NCBI GenBank assembly: GCA_023436715.1
Contig: JAEZIJ010000037.1
Coordinates: 1-7,250 of the forward strand
Source of the DNA: Acidobacteriota bacterium
GTDB lineage: Bacteria > Acidobacteriota > Terriglobia > Bryobacterales > Bryobacteraceae
Direction: 5' to 3'
Length of the DNA stretch: 7,250 nt
Below, in pieces: positions 7,245-7,250 of this stretch; within the stretch, counting starts at the first letter, position 1; each line of letters opens with the position of its first letter. The notes under the pieces are model-generated. The model had not been told where the DNA came from and made no database searches. It worked only from the letters and a program-made list of their open reading frames with translations. A program made the translations under genes and the position numbers.

Positions 7245-7250
7245 CTGAGC

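Larger units (their letters stand above)
7125..7250 (+). mobile_element. Left end of a probable insertion sequence (IS21-like), continuing past the window
   Basis: The sequence right after the broken CRISPR repeat begins with TG, the terminal dinucleotide of IS21-family elements. It carries two 23-bp tandem copies ending in TGGCCCAC (7129-7151 and 7152-7174, three mismatches); repeated terminal motifs are typical of IS21 ends. A hairpin follows (7202-7219), and AGGAGG (7239-7244) lies 6 bases from the window edge, consistent with a transposase gene starting at or near 7251 on the + strand. The transposase itself is not visible, so the family is an inference. Other IS families, or a non-IS junction, remain possible. 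Confidence 0.62.

Overview
This is a high-GC bacterial chromosomal window. All recognisable genes lie on the + strand. The organism cannot be fixed from the sequence. An N-terminal twin-arginine signal on a GH38-type glycosidase, a periplasmic sulfatase, and intergenic repeat units with small hairpins would suit a soil bacterium of the Acidobacteria (Bryobacter/Solibacter-like) or a similar glycan-degrading lineage. That placement is an inference.

Layout. Positions 1-244 are non-coding leader with an operator-like palindrome. Positions 245-1870 encode an exported type I sulfatase with a CxAxR formylglycine motif. A 47-base gap leads to a Dps-type ferritin (1918-2433) with an intact ferroxidase site, then a strong hairpin at 2440-2466. 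Positions 2515-4971 encode a large exported GH38 (alpha-mannosidase-like) protein whose usual metal and nucleophile residues look altered. The 180-base gap 4972-5151 holds two near-identical 25-bp repeat units, an inverted repeat and a candidate promoter. Next come two overlapping genes of unknown function (5152-5487 and 5480-6481). They look like a coupled operon, possibly an adaptor or chaperone plus a multi-domain cargo protein. A possible 47-codon small ORF follows at 6486-6629.

Positions 6640-7124 hold a type I-C-like CRISPR array with seven full 32-bp repeats, seven spacers of 33-37 bp and a final repeat cut after 21 bp. The repeat ends in ATTGAAAC when read on the - strand, so the array is transcribed leftward and its leader should lie on the right. 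Exactly there the repeat is interrupted by DNA beginning with TG, carrying a 23-bp tandem repeat, a hairpin and a ribosome-binding site at the window edge. This looks like the left end of an insertion sequence, probably IS21-like. No cas gene is in the window.

How the parts work together: the sulfatase and the GH38 protein could both act on sulfated or mannose-containing glycans outside the cytoplasm, but they are separated by dps and a hairpin, so joint regulation is not shown. The most notable features are the IS-severed CRISPR array and the uncharacterised overlapping gene pair beside it.
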